DNA from: Alkalihalobacillus sp. BA299
GTDB lineage: Bacteria; Bacillota; Bacilli; Bacillales; Bacillaceae_F
Direction: 5' to 3'
DNA length: 64,000 nt
Assembly (NCBI RefSeq): GCF_017745675.1
Contig: NZ_JAFLJM010000014.1
Location: forward strand, 1 to 64,000
The notes below the pieces were generated by a model. That model was not told the origin of the DNA. It did not search any database and saw nothing but the letters and a program-made list of their open reading frames with translations. Below, piece by piece: positions 25,356-33,576 of this stretch; the stretch's first letter is position 1, and every line of letters starts with the position of its first letter. Position numbers and translations under genes: made by a program.

Positions 25356-26065
25356 GAACTTAATGTAGTATAAAACTTCTTACTTCGTTAGTTAGCGATC
25401 TAATTTTTTTTGACGTTTTATTAAACAAATACATTTCCTTTTTTTAAATACGAATAGCCCAGTACAATCCTCACGCGAAAAAAGATTGACCAGGCGAACC
25501 TACTACCCACACACCTCACGATTGGGTACGTTCTTACAGTATATGGACCCTTCAAGTAGTTGTCAGGCGAAAATTTCTAAGTTGTTATGTAGCCCGATTA
25601 TTCGTATGTTTTGTTTCTAATCTTTCAGTGATCCTTCACAGGATACTCTTAATAGCGCTATTAAATCCAGGTTATGAAACTCAACACTAGCATTATAGCC
25701 AAATGTTCATTTTGTTATACAATGTTTTAGCAATTTTCAAAAAATAAATCAATAATGAAACTGAAATACAAATAGCAGAGCAGCATTAACCATAAAAACA
25801 GTCGCTAGTTTCCGCTAACTAGACAGTTAGAATGGGAAATCGCTGTTATAAAGCTTTTATGGGGTTTTAAAGTTTTCCGCTACACCCGTTAACGGGAATT
25901 AGCGCGATAGTTATTTAGCGTTAATTAACGTTGTAACGGATTCGAAACGAGCTAAAGCGAAAAATAATTGAGTTATTCGCTAATTAACGATTTAGTTAAA
26001 TTGAATTTGGTGTGCTAACGGAAGCGTTAGTTTTCGCTAGGGGAGATTAAGCGTTAGTTAAATCC
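25321..26065. repeat. TAACG/CGTTA iteron-rich region, candidate replication origin or operator array
   Basis: About 750 bases without a gene. At least a dozen copies of TAACG or its complement occur in both orientations, including the perfect palindrome CCCGTTAACGGG (25885-25896), AGCGTTAATTAACG (about 25917) and CTAACG-GAAG-CGTTAG (26015-26030). More copies lie upstream of the CoiA-like gene (20940-21000). The 25440-25700 part has a repeated CAGGCGAA but nothing else recognised. Position next to parMR and a MerR-like gene fits an origin or autoregulatory array. Confidence 0.5.
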
Positions 26066-26094
26066 TTGATTATAAAAGGGTTTGTAAGTAATAT
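26066..26094 (+). promoter_or_regulatory. Promoter of the MerR-like gene
   Basis: TTGATT, 17 bases, TAATAT. The -35 box abuts a GCGTTAG iteron, suggesting autoregulation. Confidence 0.6.
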
Positions 26095-26150
26095 AGAGAA
26101 TAATAGAATATATAGCTGGAAATAGCGGAAGATAATGGAGGTGTTTTTAA

Positions 26151-27068
26151 GTGAAGATGAAAGAGCTGATAGATAATCAATTTATAAACGATGATCTTAA
26201 AAAGCATATAGAGTTATATGATGTATTGGCGGAAAAATTATACCCTGAATTTATAAATAAGCTGCATCCTGAAACCACATATTCTACAACAGAGGTAGCT
26301 AGTTTTTTAGATAAAAACGATTCTACTTTACGAAACTATCTTCGAAATGAAAATCTAGTAAAATATATCAAACCAGTGAGAAGTGGAAGATATTATCGAC
26401 TAAATTATGAAAGCGTCTTTCGTTTACATATGATCCTTTTATATTTAGAACAAGGTAAATCAATAGCAGATATTGAAGTGATTTTGGGATATAGGTCCGA
26501 AATGCTAGATTATGATACTGGACAAAAAAGTAATTCTCTTAAATCTAGTCCAAGCACTGAACAACAACTCATGCTTAAAAAATATCTAGAATATACAAAT
26601 AAGAAAATAGAGTTACTTGAATTTGAAAATAAAATTCATGCAAAAAGAAGAGACTACGATGAAACTTTATCAGAAATAACTACTAAACAAATAGAGTTAA
26701 ACCTTATTGAAACCCAAATATCAAATTTAAGACTCGAAAAGAGAAATCATCAGTTATTGACCTTATCATTAAAAAGAACTATTCCTCAAAAAAGTGGATT
26801 ATTAAATAATTTGTTCCGAAAACAAAATGTAGATATTGATAATGAAATAAATGAAGCAACAAAACAACTTACTGAAACAGAAGATCCCAAAGCTGAAGAA
26901 TATAAAACTAAAAAAATGGAGTTGAAAAAGGAAATAGAAGAATTGAAGCTTGAACTAAAGGTAATTAAAAGTGAAATAAAAGAAGATGAAAAGAAATTAG
27001 AAGGGCAAAAAGAAAGTCTACGTTTAAATGAACCAAGTGATTCGAAAGCAAATCTACTAAACGAGTAA
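26151..27068 (+). CDS. MerR-like HTH protein with C-terminal coiled coil
   Basis: A 305-residue protein. The N-terminal 120 residues contain a MerR-type winged helix: YSTTEVASFLDKNDSTLRNYLRNENLVKYIKPVRSGRYYRLNYESVFRLHMILLYLEQGKSIADIEVIL. The remainder is long charged coiled coil (about 135-300) with a short hydrophobic break near GLLNNLF. GTG start at 26151, seven bases after GGAGGTG. It is preceded by the iteron array and is a candidate for the protein that binds it, as origin-binding or regulatory factor; that role is inferred. Confidence 0.7.
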   Translation: MKMKELIDNQFINDDLKKHIELYDVLAEKLYPEFINKLHPETTYSTTEVASFLDKNDSTLRNYLRNENLVKYIKPVRSGRYYRLNYESVFRLHMILLYLEQGKSIADIEVILGYRSEMLDYDTGQKSNSLKSSPSTEQQLMLKKYLEYTNKKIELLEFENKIHAKRRDYDETLSEITTKQIELNLIETQISNLRLEKRNHQLLTLSLKRTIPQKSGLLNNLFRKQNVDIDNEINEATKQLTETEDPKAEEYKTKKMELKKEIEELKLELKVIKSEIKEDEKKLEGQKESLRLNEPSDSKANLLNE

Positions 27069-27070
27069 GT

Positions 27071-27102
27071 AGCATATACCAGAAAACGTATATGCTTTTT
27101 TA
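27071..27102 (+). terminator. Terminator after the MerR-like gene
   Basis: AGCATATAC, eight bases, GTATATGCT followed by TTTTT. Confidence 0.75.
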
Positions 27103-27203
27103 TATAACCAACCTCATAATAAAATATTTTAAATATTCTGAAAGTATGATATACTGTCTTTACTACTATATATGGTTGTTAAACGAAAGGGTGGGGTCTA
27201 CAT

Positions 27204-27323
27204 ATGCTAGCACTATTAAATGATAAATTAAGAAGAAAAGTAGATAAATTTTTTGTCGGTCTAGCGATATTTGGACTTTTGAACGCAATTGCTGTTATGA
27301 TCTTAAGAGCTTATGGCCTATAA
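27204..27323 (+). CDS. 39-residue hydrophobic peptide
   Basis: MLALLNDKLRRKVDKFFVGL begins a 39-residue peptide with a basic N-terminal helix and one membrane helix (FFVGLAIFGLLNAIAVMIL). AAAGGGTGGGG precedes ATG, and an intrinsic terminator follows at 27341-27376, so it is a complete monocistronic gene. A second, oppositely oriented terminator (27400-27430) ends a minus-strand transcript that approaches from the right. This layout resembles type I toxin-antitoxin loci, but the peptide does not match a toxin known to me and the transcripts need not overlap. Confidence 0.6.
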   Translation: MLALLNDKLRRKVDKFFVGLAIFGLLNAIAVMILRAYGL

Positions 27324-27340
27324 AATATAATAGAATACCT

Positions 27341-27376
27341 AAACCCTTTACTCGATGCAGAGTAGAGGGTTTTTAT
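27341..27376 (+). terminator. Terminator of the 39-residue peptide gene
   Basis: AAACCCTTTACTC-GATGCA-GAGTAGAGGGTTTTT. Confidence 0.85.
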
Positions 27377-27399
27377 TTATACCAGGAAACATAAAAGAA

Positions 27400-27430
27400 A
27401 AAACTCCTTACATTAAGTAAAGAGTCTTTT
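27400..27430 (-). terminator. Minus-strand terminator facing the small peptide gene
   Basis: On the minus strand GACTCTTTAC-TTAAT-GTAAGGAGTTTTTT. No protein gene lies upstream on that strand within about 900 bases, so it may end a small RNA. Confidence 0.6.
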
Positions 27431-28362
27431 CTGGTTCTTTGTGGTGTTACCACTGTATTTAAAATTATTAAGTTAAATATATCTTAGCATAGGGGAAATT
27501 CAGAAGTAAATAGATTATGTTTGTTCGATATTATTTTTTGAAGAGAAAAAATATCATATTCACATCTAATAGAACGTGTGCTATCATTTTAGTAGGTTCT
27601 TTGGGTAATATTTATTCTTTCAGATAGTTTTATGTAACTTTGAAGCTATCTGAAGGGTTAAATATAGACCGCTGTTTTTTTATACCCTTTTTTAAGAACT
27701 TTAAGAGAAATAAAAAGATCTTAACTGCTGCAACAGTTAAGACCCGACTTAAGTTTTTTAACCTATAAATATATTAGCAAAAAACGTATTTATATTCAAT
27801 ATGTTAATACTGCTTTTATGCCTTTTTTAAGGTGAAACGGTTAATGTTGGGTTTTTTCTTTGCTCAGAGAGATCTGCTTTCTCCAGCTGAAAGAAAATTT
27901 CTAATATTAATCGTTTTTTTATTGCTCTAATAGAGGCGGATTGCTAGAATTCGTCTTGCTAACCTTTTGTATTTTTAGAGAAAACTTTAGGGTAATTTAT
28001 TACCTAAAAAAAGAGGGATTAAAACCAAGTCAGCAAGAGGTAATTGTAGTTTCATTTTGATGTGTGATCAAGAAAAAATTAAAAAAAAGACAAAAAAAAT
28101 CCGATGTAAAAACATCGGAGAAAGAAAAAAACTATATGAACCCACTAAAGTTAATAGATGTCCGCGACCAAACTTTCATCTATGTAACTTTGATACAAGC
28201 AGGTTTAATTCACAAGCTATAATGATATTTTATCATATATCAAAAAAAATGTGAATATAAACCTCTAGCTTAGTGTTGCCTTTTTTTAGGCGGTGGTAAT
28301 ACAGGCAAGGGGTTTTTTGTTCCCTTGCTAGTACACCAAATACTAGGGGGAAGAATTTTATT
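27431..28362. other. Non-coding leader region of the putative replication gene
   Basis: No credible gene in over 900 bases. Hairpins on the plus strand are TTCAGATAG...CTATCTGAA (27619-27654) and TCTTAACTG-CTGCAA-CAGTTAAGA (27719-27742). The 13-mer TATGTAACTTTGA occurs at about 27631 and again at 28181. Closer to the gene come a minus-strand RNA unit (28092-28243) and a GCAAGGG...CCCTTGC hairpin (about 28306-28330). The density of structure suggests RNA-based control of the gene at 28363. Confidence 0.5.
28092..28243 (-). ncRNA. Candidate antisense RNA (copy-number control type)
   Basis: On the minus strand a possible promoter (TTGATA, 16 bases, TATAGC at 28243-28216) is followed by a hairpin ATAGATG...CATCTAT (28153-28184). 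Its loop contains UUUGGUCGCGG, resembling the YUNR U-turn loops of antisense control RNAs. The transcript would end at a terminator CCGATGT-TTTT-ACATCGG plus T8 (28118-28092). It lies antisense to the leader of the putative replication gene. The -10 box is weak. Confidence 0.5.
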
Positions 28363-29190
28363 ATGGCTTTTATTATTCACTCGAAAGAATTTGAAGAGTT
28401 AAAACAGATTGAAAGAGTAGCAGAAACGGTTTATAAAAGAAGAACTATAAAAGTAAATCTTATTGACCGTATAAAAGAATCTGTAAATGTTAGATGGGAT
28501 CGATTAATTAAAGTGGAAAAAGTAATCGATGAAATTATGTACCGATTATCAGATAGAGGCTTTTGTTTTACTGGAAGAGAAAAATTAGCAGAAGTGTGTG
28601 GATGTTCTTTGTCTACTGTAGATAAAGCAATACGCTTTATAAAAGAAAGTGATTTATTTGTATTTTGCTACCGTCACAATCCAAAGAGCAACGGTTATAA
28701 AACTCCAGTAATAATTGCTACTATCCATAAGAATTATAAAGAAATACGAAAAATCTTAGGTTTTGAATTTACTAGGGAGCTGCTCGTTCAAAGAATGGAG
28801 CGTCATAAAGAGGCTAAAAACAAAGAAGAAAACAAAGTAGAAAGTACGCGAAACGCTTATCTGGACTGGCTTCAAGATGCTAAACAAATTGTTACCAATA
28901 TTTTTACCATAACACCAGAAATAAATAAATATACTTATAACACCGAATTAATAAAGAAATCTACTAAAATATCCACAGATAATATTGTTAGATATATCCA
29001 CTTAAAGATTAAAGATTATCAAGAACAAGGTGGTAAAATAGAACATCTTAATAAATTTGTAGAAAAGACCTTTGCCCAAATTGTAAAGAACAGTGGCATA
29101 ATAAAGGGAGTAGAAAGCCGTAAAAATCCTTCTGTTCAGAGAAGACTACCCAAAAATGATATTGTCTTTTATAACTGGTTAGAGAATTAA
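28363..29190 (+). CDS. Putative plasmid replication protein (HTH)
   Basis: A 275-residue basic protein. A helix-turn-helix lies at about residues 65-115: FTGREKLAEVCGCSLSTVDKAIRFIKESDLFVFCYRHNPKSNGYKTPVIIAT, followed by helical segments and a basic C-terminus. The layout resembles the winged-helix initiators or DnaD-like proteins of large Bacillus plasmids, but no family was firmly recognised. GGGGGAAG precedes the ATG by about eleven bases. The long structured leader, a candidate antisense RNA upstream, and the nearby partition and iteron regions support a replication role. Confidence 0.5.
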   Translation: MAFIIHSKEFEELKQIERVAETVYKRRTIKVNLIDRIKESVNVRWDRLIKVEKVIDEIMYRLSDRGFCFTGREKLAEVCGCSLSTVDKAIRFIKESDLFVFCYRHNPKSNGYKTPVIIATIHKNYKEIRKILGFEFTRELLVQRMERHKEAKNKEENKVESTRNAYLDWLQDAKQIVTNIFTITPEINKYTYNTELIKKSTKISTDNIVRYIHLKIKDYQEQGGKIEHLNKFVEKTFAQIVKNSGIIKGVESRKNPSVQRRLPKNDIVFYNWLEN

Positions 29191-29402
29191 ATTTATGATG
29201 TTTGCGCTTTTCCGGTTTCAAAAATCGTTAAAAGCTTATTTACTTATGACCAATTATTTAAATATAGGTTTAATTATCACTTCCTATAGGTTTTCCTTAA
29301 TCCTTAATTTTTATAACTTTATAATATTAATAGTCAAAATTTTTAATAGTCTTGTGATAATATATAAACAAACAATTAACTATATGGGAAGGAGATAGAA
29401 TA

Positions 29403-30254
29403 ATGCCCTATGGATATTCAGATTTTCTTTTAGAGAAAAATAAGAGTCCTGAAACCATTGACAGCTATGTAAAAGAAGTAAATTACTTCTTTGCCTTCCT
29501 CGACTTTAAACACAAGAGAAAAATAGAGTTATATGAAATTACAACTAAAGATATTAAGGATTACTTAGAGGATAAAAAATCTAAAGGTTCGAAAACTGTT
29601 ACAATCAATAAATATATAACAATTTTAAAGAACTTTTTTGATTTCCTTTGGACGATAAATAAAATTCCGTTCGATCCTTCATCTAAAATTAAACGAATTA
29701 AGGAAGAGGAAAAATATAATCAAGAATTGACTTACCAAACATTATTAGATACCTTACCAAAAGTCTTAAATAATAGGGAGTATTCACCTTTTCGTAAAGT
29801 GATCTACATCTTAGCTTTATACGGGCTTAGAGCAAGTGAATTTCAAATATTAAAGGACAATGTTTCAGTACAGCCAATAGAAGTAGAGGTTGTTATTAAA
29901 ACCAAAAAAAGAAAAATTGCTTTAAATGGTGAGGAAGCTGAATACTTCATGGAGTACTATTATAATGAATCCATGTTTAACTTAAGCAATTATGTATTTG
30001 TTACAAATAAGCACAATGAGGATACCGTACCAGTAGAGGGGATGACTATTTATACTCATTTACGAACAATAAGTGAGGACTATGACCTCCCCAAACTTGT
30101 ATTAAATGATATTCGTCATGCTTATGCACATTATCTTTACCGAGAAAAACAATATACTATCGAGGATATTGCGACTGAATTTGGAATTGAAGAAAATAGT
30201 GCTGCATTATTAGTTGATTCGAGTATGGACCGAATAGAAGGAAAAGTTTCTTGA
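29403..30254 (+). CDS. Tyrosine-recombinase-like protein, probably catalytically dead
   Basis: A 283-residue protein with the two-domain layout of XerC/XerD. The SAM-like N-terminal domain (SPETIDSYVKEVNYFFAFL) and the first catalytic Arg (LYGLRASEF, R143) are present, as is the Lys hairpin (KTKKRKIAL). The HxLRH motif reads NDIRHAYAH, so its first His is Asn. The LGH motif reads FGI, and the segment that should carry the nucleophilic Tyr reads ENSAALLVDSSMDRIEG with no Tyr. It probably binds DNA without cutting it. Good AAGGAG site before the ATG. Confidence 0.75.
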   Translation: MPYGYSDFLLEKNKSPETIDSYVKEVNYFFAFLDFKHKRKIELYEITTKDIKDYLEDKKSKGSKTVTINKYITILKNFFDFLWTINKIPFDPSSKIKRIKEEEKYNQELTYQTLLDTLPKVLNNREYSPFRKVIYILALYGLRASEFQILKDNVSVQPIEVEVVIKTKKRKIALNGEEAEYFMEYYYNESMFNLSNYVFVTNKHNEDTVPVEGMTIYTHLRTISEDYDLPKLVLNDIRHAYAHYLYREKQYTIEDIATEFGIEENSAALLVDSSMDRIEGKVS

Positions 30255-30317
30255 AATATATGCTTATGAATGCTAAAATTTTACTAATTAAAAGTTTTAA
30301 TTAACGACCAAAATATA

Positions 30318-30390
30318 AATATTAATTAATGGGAAAACCCAGTGCATTTTTGATAGTAGGTACTATCATGTTTTGCATTGGGTTTTTTTG
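30318..30390 (+). ncRNA. Attenuator leader, family B copy 6
   Basis: ATTAATTAATGGGA followed directly by AAACCCAGTGCA...TGCATTGGGTTTTTTT with an internal GATAGTA/TACTATC stem. It precedes the gene at 30407 and the operon behind it. The GGGA-loop-CCC core is clear; the upstream box is weaker. Confidence 0.6.
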
Positions 30391-30406
30391 TGTTGGAGGG
30401 TGAAGA

Positions 30407-30832
30407 ATGGTAGCTCTAATGAAAAATTTATTAAATTATAAAGGAGGCTCTAAAATTCAAAATGGATTTAATAGGATAATGTTTTCTGATCAAGTAGCTT
30501 TTATTAGAGAAGAATGGAGCAAATACCCTGTAAATCTAGATATAAAATTTTGTAATTCTTTCGAGCATATTGACTCTTTTCCAAGAAGTTGTGAAAAAAG
30601 AGATTTTATTATAGGTGTCATTCCCTGGGATAAACGTAACGTTGATGTCATTATTTACACAAAGCGTGGATTGAGTTGTGAACACATCCTCGATAAACGG
30701 TTTGAAAACCTCACTAGAGAAGAAATACAACAATTGGGACTACTACCTAATAAAAATCGAACGATATGTACTAATTGCAATGAGTTTTCTACCCAAATAA
30801 ACATAGATGCAAAATGCCAGGATTGCATTTAA
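30407..30832 (+). CDS. Uncharacterised protein with C-terminal zinc ribbon
   Basis: A 141-residue protein starting after GGAGGGTGAAGA. The C-terminus carries two CxxC knuckles, CTNC and CQDC, separated by 14 residues, a probable zinc ribbon. The middle (FIIGVIPWDKRNVDVIIYTKRGLSCEHIL) has no recognised fold. First gene behind a family B leader, followed by four further genes in the same direction. Confidence 0.65.
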   Translation: MVALMKNLLNYKGGSKIQNGFNRIMFSDQVAFIREEWSKYPVNLDIKFCNSFEHIDSFPRSCEKRDFIIGVIPWDKRNVDVIIYTKRGLSCEHILDKRFENLTREEIQQLGLLPNKNRTICTNCNEFSTQINIDAKCQDCI

Positions 30833-30865
30833 ATACAATGATTTACTCACGAAAGGAGGGATGGC

Positions 30866-31495
30866 GTGGAACTAACGGTAAAAGCGATACACACAACACC
30901 AAAAGCTTTAACTCATTTAATGATAGCTTCATTAATGGGGGAGGGGGAAATTTATGTTTCTGATAATAAAGATATTGGAATATATGTTACCTTTGAACCT
31001 TCAAAAGTAGAGTATTTGCAAAATTATATTTTACATAACTCCTTAAATAGATTTGTTAAAATACAGCCAAACACAGGCGAACTTTATATTTTCCCTAACA
31101 AACTTATACAAAAGTATTCTAAACAATGGTTTAAAGGAGAAGAAAAAATATTTAGTAATCAGCTCAATCATAAACTTTTAACTTATCAAGCGATTATAAT
31201 ATGGATTAATTTATTTGGTTCAAGAAATTTAGATAGTGTAGTTATTTCGACAACCGTGGTTAAATCATACCTTCGTAATTTATCTTACTGTATAGAAAAG
31301 CACTTAAATACACCAGTTGTTCCTGGTAGGAATTCTTTAAAAATTCACGATGTAGAAAACTTATTTCTAAATACCATGAAATTTTCTATAAATGACTGCA
31401 CATCTGTTGCGACTTTCTTAACTCAAAAAGAGCTAAAGAAATTAACTGATATGTCATTAAGCATTGATGAAGAAGAAGGAGAACATTTATTATGA
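30866..31495 (+). CDS. LAGLIDADG-like protein
   Basis: A 209-residue protein with GTG start (AAAGGAGG six bases before). Residues 15-30 read ALTHLMIASLMGEGEIYV, closely resembling the first LAGLIDADG helix of homing endonucleases (L-x-G-x-x-x-G-(D/E)-G). A second weaker copy may be TYQAIIIWINLFGSRNLDSVVI. A domesticated or degenerate homing endonuclease or WhiA-like DNA-binding protein is possible. The match is short, so the call is tentative. Its stop overlaps the next start (ATGA). Confidence 0.45.
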   Translation: MELTVKAIHTTPKALTHLMIASLMGEGEIYVSDNKDIGIYVTFEPSKVEYLQNYILHNSLNRFVKIQPNTGELYIFPNKLIQKYSKQWFKGEEKIFSNQLNHKLLTYQAIIIWINLFGSRNLDSVVISTTVVKSYLRNLSYCIEKHLNTPVVPGRNSLKIHDVENLFLNTMKFSINDCTSVATFLTQKELKKLTDMSLSIDEEEGEHLL

Positions 31496-32133
31496 GGAAA
31501 TACATTTTCTTTTGTATGTTCAGCTTATTGTTATCAGCGTGTAGTAACGACGAAATTGTAAAGGAAGCTAATAACCTTAAGCAAAAAAAAGAAAACCAAA
31601 TTGAAGAACAGGAAAGCCAAGAAAAAAAGAAAAAAGAAGTCTATGAGGAACTTGCTAAACCCGTTGAAGAAACACTAAAGGAAACAGAAAAGGATAAAAG
31701 ATCATTAATTACAAATGATTTCGAAATAAAAGAAGAATATACCGATGAAAATGAATTTGCCAGTTTTGTAGCAAAGCAGCTCTTTAAATTTTATAACTTG
31801 GAGTTGTCGCCAAAAGATTACTATCAATTTCTTATAAAATATGGTTCCTCGAATATGAAAAAAGAATTAGAGGTTTTAGAAAATGAAGAAGAAGGCGTGG
31901 TATTTCTAACAAACATTCAAGGACTTATAAAGGATAGACAGTTATCTGGGTCAGATTATGAAGTAACAGAAGTAAAACTCAACAGTGGTAAATCAGAAGG
32001 ATTCTTCTACCGAAAGGTTATTTCACACGGTAATAGCGACTATTACATTACCACTATTATCATGGAGGATGGTGTTTGGAAATACCAAGAGGATAGTCCT
32101 GCACCTCCATTTGATGAAGTTAAAACCAATTAA
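31492..32133 (+). CDS. Lipoprotein of unknown function
   Basis: A 213-residue protein with a lipoprotein signal peptide (MRKYIFFCMFSLLLSAC, lipobox LSAC). A Lys/Glu coiled-coil stretch of about 60 residues follows, then a globular domain with alternating strands at the C-terminus. The start overlaps the previous stop, indicating coupling. It would be anchored on the outer face of the membrane. Confidence 0.8.
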   Translation: MRKYIFFCMFSLLLSACSNDEIVKEANNLKQKKENQIEEQESQEKKKKEVYEELAKPVEETLKETEKDKRSLITNDFEIKEEYTDENEFASFVAKQLFKFYNLELSPKDYYQFLIKYGSSNMKKELEVLENEEEGVVFLTNIQGLIKDRQLSGSDYEVTEVKLNSGKSEGFFYRKVISHGNSDYYITTIIMEDGVWKYQEDSPAPPFDEVKTN

Positions 32134-32149
32134 AAAAGGATGATCTAAT

Positions 32150-33067
32150 ATGGCTACTGTAAATAAACAAGAATTAATTAATGAATTTACTCAAGAAAAA
32201 CTAAAGCACCATTTTGATAACAATAATCAGTTTTTAGAAGATTATGCTAGAATGTTTTATTTTTATGCAAATAAATTTAATCCACTCATTTCTGAGAATT
32301 ATCGAGAAGAATTTCAAGATATGCTATATGAAAGTGCGAAAACTCAATATTACAACGGTTACTTTATTGCTAGAGAGTTTATCGAACATGAGGAAACAGT
32401 TATACCAGATGAATGGCTATCTCGTTCAGAAGGAATGCTGAAAGAACAAATACCTTCAATGTTATTTGAAGCTGGGGGGCAAGATTTCCCTGAAATTATT
32501 AGAACAGAAACCTCTCAAAAATTAGTTAGATGGTGTATAACAAAATTCGAGGATATTAGAGGGTTGTTACAAGAGGTGTTTATGGACATAACCCTGCTAG
32601 GCTCTTTAAGGGCTTTCTTAGACGAAAGGGATATAAGAGGGGTTAAGACTGTATCAAATGAAAATAAAGAGCTACAAGGGATTTTAGCACCATATAACGA
32701 TATCTATTTTATAGATCCACAAAAGTATTTAATGTGTCTTTTGCATAATCAAGGGTCAGAAACTTGGGAGATTCATCTTTGGTCATCATTACAACTTCCA
32801 AACACTAAAATAGGGGAGATAACTTTACACTATTTAAATACGAATGATTTAAGTAATATGTCTAAATATCTTCCAGTCTATGAAGATACACCTGTAGAAA
32901 TGGCTAATTATGAAAAGGTTTATGTCAATATATCTATTCTTGAATTAATGAATGAAGGGGAGTTAAATGCTCTCATAGAGACCGTAGTGAAAAGTATTGA
33001 AGAAAGAAACGGTGTTAACCAAGAAAATATTGCATTGAGTGTATCAGTAATTAACCGATACCTCTAA
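32150..33067 (+). CDS. Uncharacterised 305-residue protein
   Basis: No family recognised. The first 100 residues are helical and rich in aromatic residues (DYARMFYFYANKF). No signal peptide or membrane helix is visible. It has AAGGAT upstream and a 21-base gap to the P-loop gene that follows, so the two probably belong to one operon with the lipoprotein. Confidence 0.65.
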   Translation: MATVNKQELINEFTQEKLKHHFDNNNQFLEDYARMFYFYANKFNPLISENYREEFQDMLYESAKTQYYNGYFIAREFIEHEETVIPDEWLSRSEGMLKEQIPSMLFEAGGQDFPEIIRTETSQKLVRWCITKFEDIRGLLQEVFMDITLLGSLRAFLDERDIRGVKTVSNENKELQGILAPYNDIYFIDPQKYLMCLLHNQGSETWEIHLWSSLQLPNTKIGEITLHYLNTNDLSNMSKYLPVYEDTPVEMANYEKVYVNISILELMNEGELNALIETVVKSIEERNGVNQENIALSVSVINRYL

Positions 33068-33088
33068 TTAAGAAAGGTAGACTTAAAT

Positions 33089-33535
33089 GTGATTAAAGAA
33101 ATAGAAACTATCATAAATAAGCATAAAAGAGTGTTGTTTATAGGGGAAAAACAACTAGGTAAATCTCATACAGTACGTCTTTTGCTTTCAAGCAGTTTAA
33201 TTCAAAATAAAGTGATAGTGGAAACAAAACAAGAGGTAGAGTTTATTAAAAGAAATCTGCTTATTGATAGCAGCATTACTTTTAAGTCGTACCAAAGTTA
33301 TTCTGGTTTTCCCAAAATCATTTCAAACCTTAATCAAAAAGGATTGCCTTTTATTTCAGTAACAAATGATCTATCTCTATTCTCTAACTCAACCGAAAAC
33401 TCATTATATGCAATAAGTCAAAAAGACCTTAGTACTTTCCTAAAGACCAATTTTGATTTAATAGCATTATTCGAGAACAAATATTCCATTAAGTACTTTC
33501 AATTAAACAAAGAATCAAAAAACCTAGCAATTTAA
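33089..33535 (+). CDS. Small P-loop protein
   Basis: A 148-residue protein with a clear Walker A, FIGEKQLGKSHT, at residues 17-28, in a context (helix, strand, P-loop) typical of NTPases. No obvious Walker B was found and the protein is short for a complete secretion ATPase, so it may be a truncated or minimal NTPase. GTG start. Last gene of its operon, followed by a terminator. Confidence 0.6.
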   Translation: MIKEIETIINKHKRVLFIGEKQLGKSHTVRLLLSSSLIQNKVIVETKQEVEFIKRNLLIDSSITFKSYQSYSGFPKIISNLNQKGLPFISVTNDLSLFSNSTENSLYAISQKDLSTFLKTNFDLIALFENKYSIKYFQLNKESKNLAI

Positions 33536-33540
33536 TATGT

Positions 33541-33573
33541 AAAAAGCCTGTTCCTGTAAGGAATAGGCTTTTT
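33541..33573. terminator. Bidirectional terminator between convergent operons
   Basis: AAAAAGCCT-GTTCC-TGTA-AGGAAT-AGGCTTTTT, symmetrical with A and T runs, serving both the plus-strand operon ending at 33535 and the minus-strand Ub-like cassette ending at 33577. Confidence 0.9.
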
Positions 33574-33576
33574 ACA

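Noticed and set aside
28057-28254. 65-codon plus-strand frame upstream of the putative rep gene
   Set aside because: Lys-rich, low-complexity start, no ribosome binding site, and overlaps a minus-strand terminator and RNA hairpin.
29195-29398. 67-codon frame after the putative rep gene
   Set aside because: AT-rich Ile/Leu/Tyr composition, no ribosome binding site; probably promoter region of the recombinase-like gene.
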